From: Strongyloides papillosus
Taxonomy: Eukaryota; Nematoda; Chromadorea; Rhabditida; Strongyloididae
Reading direction: 5' to 3'
Length of the DNA: 64,000 nt
NCBI GenBank assembly: GCA_005656395.1
Contig: SRSI01000055.1
Location: 434,001-498,000 of the forward strand
Positions 61,771 through 64,000 of the stretch are shown piece after piece. Made by a program: the position numbers and the translations under genes. The notes under the pieces were generated by a model. The model saw only the letters and a list, made by a program, of their open reading frames with translations, searched no databases and was not told where the DNA came from. Numbering within the stretch: the stretch's first letter is position 1; each line of letters opens with the position of its first letter.

Positions 61771-63429
61771 TAGCAACCTGCACAATCCTGTATTTTGAAA
61801 AAACGTTGTTCCAACATAAAAAAGTAGATGAAAAATGTACCCCCCTCAAAACTATAAATAACTTTAAATAACATTTAAATAAGCAAAAAAAATAAAAAAT
61901 AAATGTGGTATTCGTAATCAGCATAGAAATCTGAATCTAGAAATATAAAAATTGTAAGAAAAAATTGAAAAAAGTTTTTTGGCACTTAACCATTTGACTC
62001 ATATCTCCCTAATAAAGACAGATATCAAAAATCGTCTCCATGCGATTTTAGAAGAAGGTCTTGGCTATCAAATGAGATATTAACCGTCTTCATAGGTAGC
62101 CTGGAGGCCTCAAGCTATTTTAAAATGTGTCGACAATTTAGGGTAATTTTACGAAAAAAAAGTTTGCAAAAAAAATATTCAAATATAAATATCTCCCTAA
62201 TAAAGACAGATATCAAAAATCGTCTCCATGCGATTTTAGAAGAAGGTCTTGGCTATCAAATGAGATATTAACCGTCTTCATAGGTAGCCTGGAGGCCTCA
62301 AGCTATTTTAAAATATGTCGACAATTTAGGGTAATTTTACGAAAAAAAAGTTTGCAAAAAAAATATTTAAATATAAATATCTCCCTAATAAAGACAGATA
62401 TCAAAAATCGCCTCCATGCGATTTTAGAAGAAGGTCTTGGCTATCAAATGAGATATTAACCGTCTTCATAGGTAGCCTGGAGGTCTCAAGCTATTTTAAA
62501 ATATGTCGACAATTTAGAGTAATTTTACGAAAAAAAAGTTTGCAAAAAAAATATTCAAATGTAAATATCTCCGTAATAAAAACAGATATAAAAAATCCGT
62601 CAAATCAGATTTAAGATTAATGTGTTGGCTACAAAACGAGCTATTGACCATATTCTCAGGTAGCCTGGGGGCTTCAATAAGTATTATTTTTTGTCGACAA
62701 TCTCGTATGCCAAAAATTTATAAAAAATTATTTGAAACTCAATAACTTGATTTTAAAACAAGATAATAAAAATTCGTCTGATGATTTTGAAGTATAAAGT
62801 CTTGGCTTCAAAATGAGCTATTGAATATACACTCAGATAGCCTAGGGGCTTCAATAAATATTATTTTTTGTCGACAATTTAGTATGACAAAAATTTATGA
62901 AAAATTGTTTAAAAGTTAATAACTCGATTTTAAAACAAGATATTAAAAATCCGTCAAATGAGGTTGAAGAATAAAGTCTTGGCTACAAAATAAGCCATTG
63001 ACCATATTCTCAGGTAACCGGGGGGCTTCAAAAAATATTATTTTTTGTTGACCATAAACTTGTTTATTAAATTTGTTTATTAAAAATTTGTCTTTAAACG
63101 TTATTTTTTACTTTTTTTTAAATAAACATCCTCCAAAGTCTCTTAGTAATTAATACTTCTCTTTTAATTAATAAATGATTATTTATTTACCTAGATATAC
63201 TATAAATAAACAAATAAATTAATTTTCTAACGGTAATTGGAATGGCGTCTCTGTAACATTTCACCCCTACGCGAAAATTTGTTTACTCCCATTTTTGGGT
63301 GTTTACACTTAACATTTTTGAAATATTATTTTAAAAATGAAATCAGCGCATAAAATTCTCTATACACACCAATTTTTAGAAAGTTAGGGAAAGTTTGAAA
63401 TTTTGGTGGAAAAATTGTGCAGGTTGCTA
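61771..63429. mobile_element. TIR element carrying a tandem-repeat array (hAT-like target duplication)
   Basis: Perfect 16-bp terminal inverted repeats TAGCAACCTGCACAAT (61771-61786 and, inverted, 63414-63429) are flanked on both sides by the 8-bp direct repeat ATTATGTT (61763-61770; 63430-63437). The 1659-bp interior has no transposase; it holds six tandem repeats and unique flanks. An 8-bp target duplication suggests a hAT-type transposase acting in trans (inference). Confidence 0.85.
62003..63050. repeat. Tandem array: ~188-bp and ~177-bp repeats
   Basis: Six head-to-tail units. Units at 62003, 62191 and 62379 are nearly identical with a 188-bp period. The unit starting 62567 is diverged, and those at ~62744 and ~62921 follow at ~177 bp. 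All share GTCTTGGCT/GTTGGCTAC, TGAGATATT/GAGCTATTGA, AGGTAGCCTGG-GGC-TCAA and TGTCGACAAT blocks. The period is not a multiple of three and all frames contain stops, so it is non-coding satellite-like DNA. Confidence 0.93.
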
Positions 63430-63437
63430 ATTATGTT

Positions 63438-64000
63438 ATAAATTTATTTACCTACAATGATAAAAAAAGTTGTTTTTTATCAAGATTTATAAAATGAGAA
63501 AGACTTTTTTAAAGCAAATTCTCAACAATACTAACATGAGTTAAATTTATTTTATAACCACAGTATTAATTTTTAAAAGGAATATTGGATACAAAGAACT
63601 TTGAAATCAACCCCCTAATTTCTTAATAATTCTTTATTAGTAGAATAAAAATGATGATTTAAAATATAATGAAAGTTAGAAATTCTAATGAAAAACTCTA
63701 TCTTTTTGGGATGATTTCTCATCTTTAGGTACTATTAGTTTTCTTTTTAGGAAACATTACTGCTCCACTATAAAAAAATAATCGGTGATATTCAGATTAG
63801 TAAGAATGTTAATAATACAAATTTTTTTAATATCAATCGTACTGATTTGTAACAAATTATGTGTATTGAAAAGATAACAGCTGACAAATATGAAACATCG
63901 ATACAAGTAATAAAAGCATATAATTCTATTTTTTTCGTATATAATTGAATAACAATAATGGTAACTTAAACATTCACAATGAAAAATAAAGTAACCATTA
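63438..64000. other. AT-rich right flank
   Basis: No gene or repeat recognised. Confidence 0.5.

Noticed and set aside
61465..61924. Two hydrophobic minus-strand frames
   Set aside because: Low-complexity AT-rich translation; the second runs into the TIR element end.
62003..63050. CRISPR array
   Set aside because: Eukaryotic DNA; 188-bp head-to-tail units without spacer-repeat alternation.

Overview
This is a very AT-rich piece of nuclear genome from a nematode, probably a clade IV parasite of the Strongyloides type (inference). The evidence is spliceosomal introns, many only 40-60 bp long, with GTAAGT donors and TTTTAG/TTTCAG acceptors. Some starts sit just behind a splice-acceptor-like sequence, as expected for spliced-leader addition. 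The gene content also fits: an Srt-class serpentine receptor, a DPY-11/TMX-type thioredoxin and an IL-17-like cytokine. All multi-exon models below were joined by hand, and every one keeps a single open frame across its junctions.

Left third (1-21,400). A flavin monooxygenase on the minus strand is followed by a large minus-strand gene (5,082-13,584, perhaps starting at 15,984). That gene encodes a membrane-anchored, OTULIN/FAM105-like protein lacking the catalytic Cys and His. One 3.3-kb intron of it holds a complete small secreted three-finger (Ly-6-like) gene on the opposite strand, and another intron holds a piggyBac-like MITE. A secreted Cys-rich gene at 19,155-20,082 uses a GC-AG intron.

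Middle (21,400-31,700) is a housekeeping block: ornithine decarboxylase with a long ATG-free, hairpin-bearing leader; the IL-17-like gene; HDAC11 and a TMX1/DPY-11-like ER thioredoxin, close enough on the minus strand to be an operon; and KXD1 (BORC subunit) head-to-head with SART1 (tri-snRNP factor) over 127 bp.

33,000-45,260 is a tandem array of six histidine acid phosphatase genes in one orientation. Four are close copies with duplicated flanks and two are a diverged pair. All share the same three-exon, phase-0 structure.

Right third (45,300-64,000) is gene-poor: a decayed receptor-like locus between ~450-bp direct repeats, a compact inositol-polyphosphate 5-phosphatase, a small unknown gene and an intact Srt receptor. 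At the right end a Tc1-like transposon (DD34E, two nonsense codons, IR/DR ends) has landed exactly in a splice acceptor of a membrane-protein gene. Next to it lies a 1.66-kb element with perfect 16-bp terminal inverted repeats and 8-bp target duplications; its interior is an array of ~188-bp tandem repeats. This satellite-carrying element, the OTULIN-like pseudoenzyme and the phosphatase array are the most unusual items.
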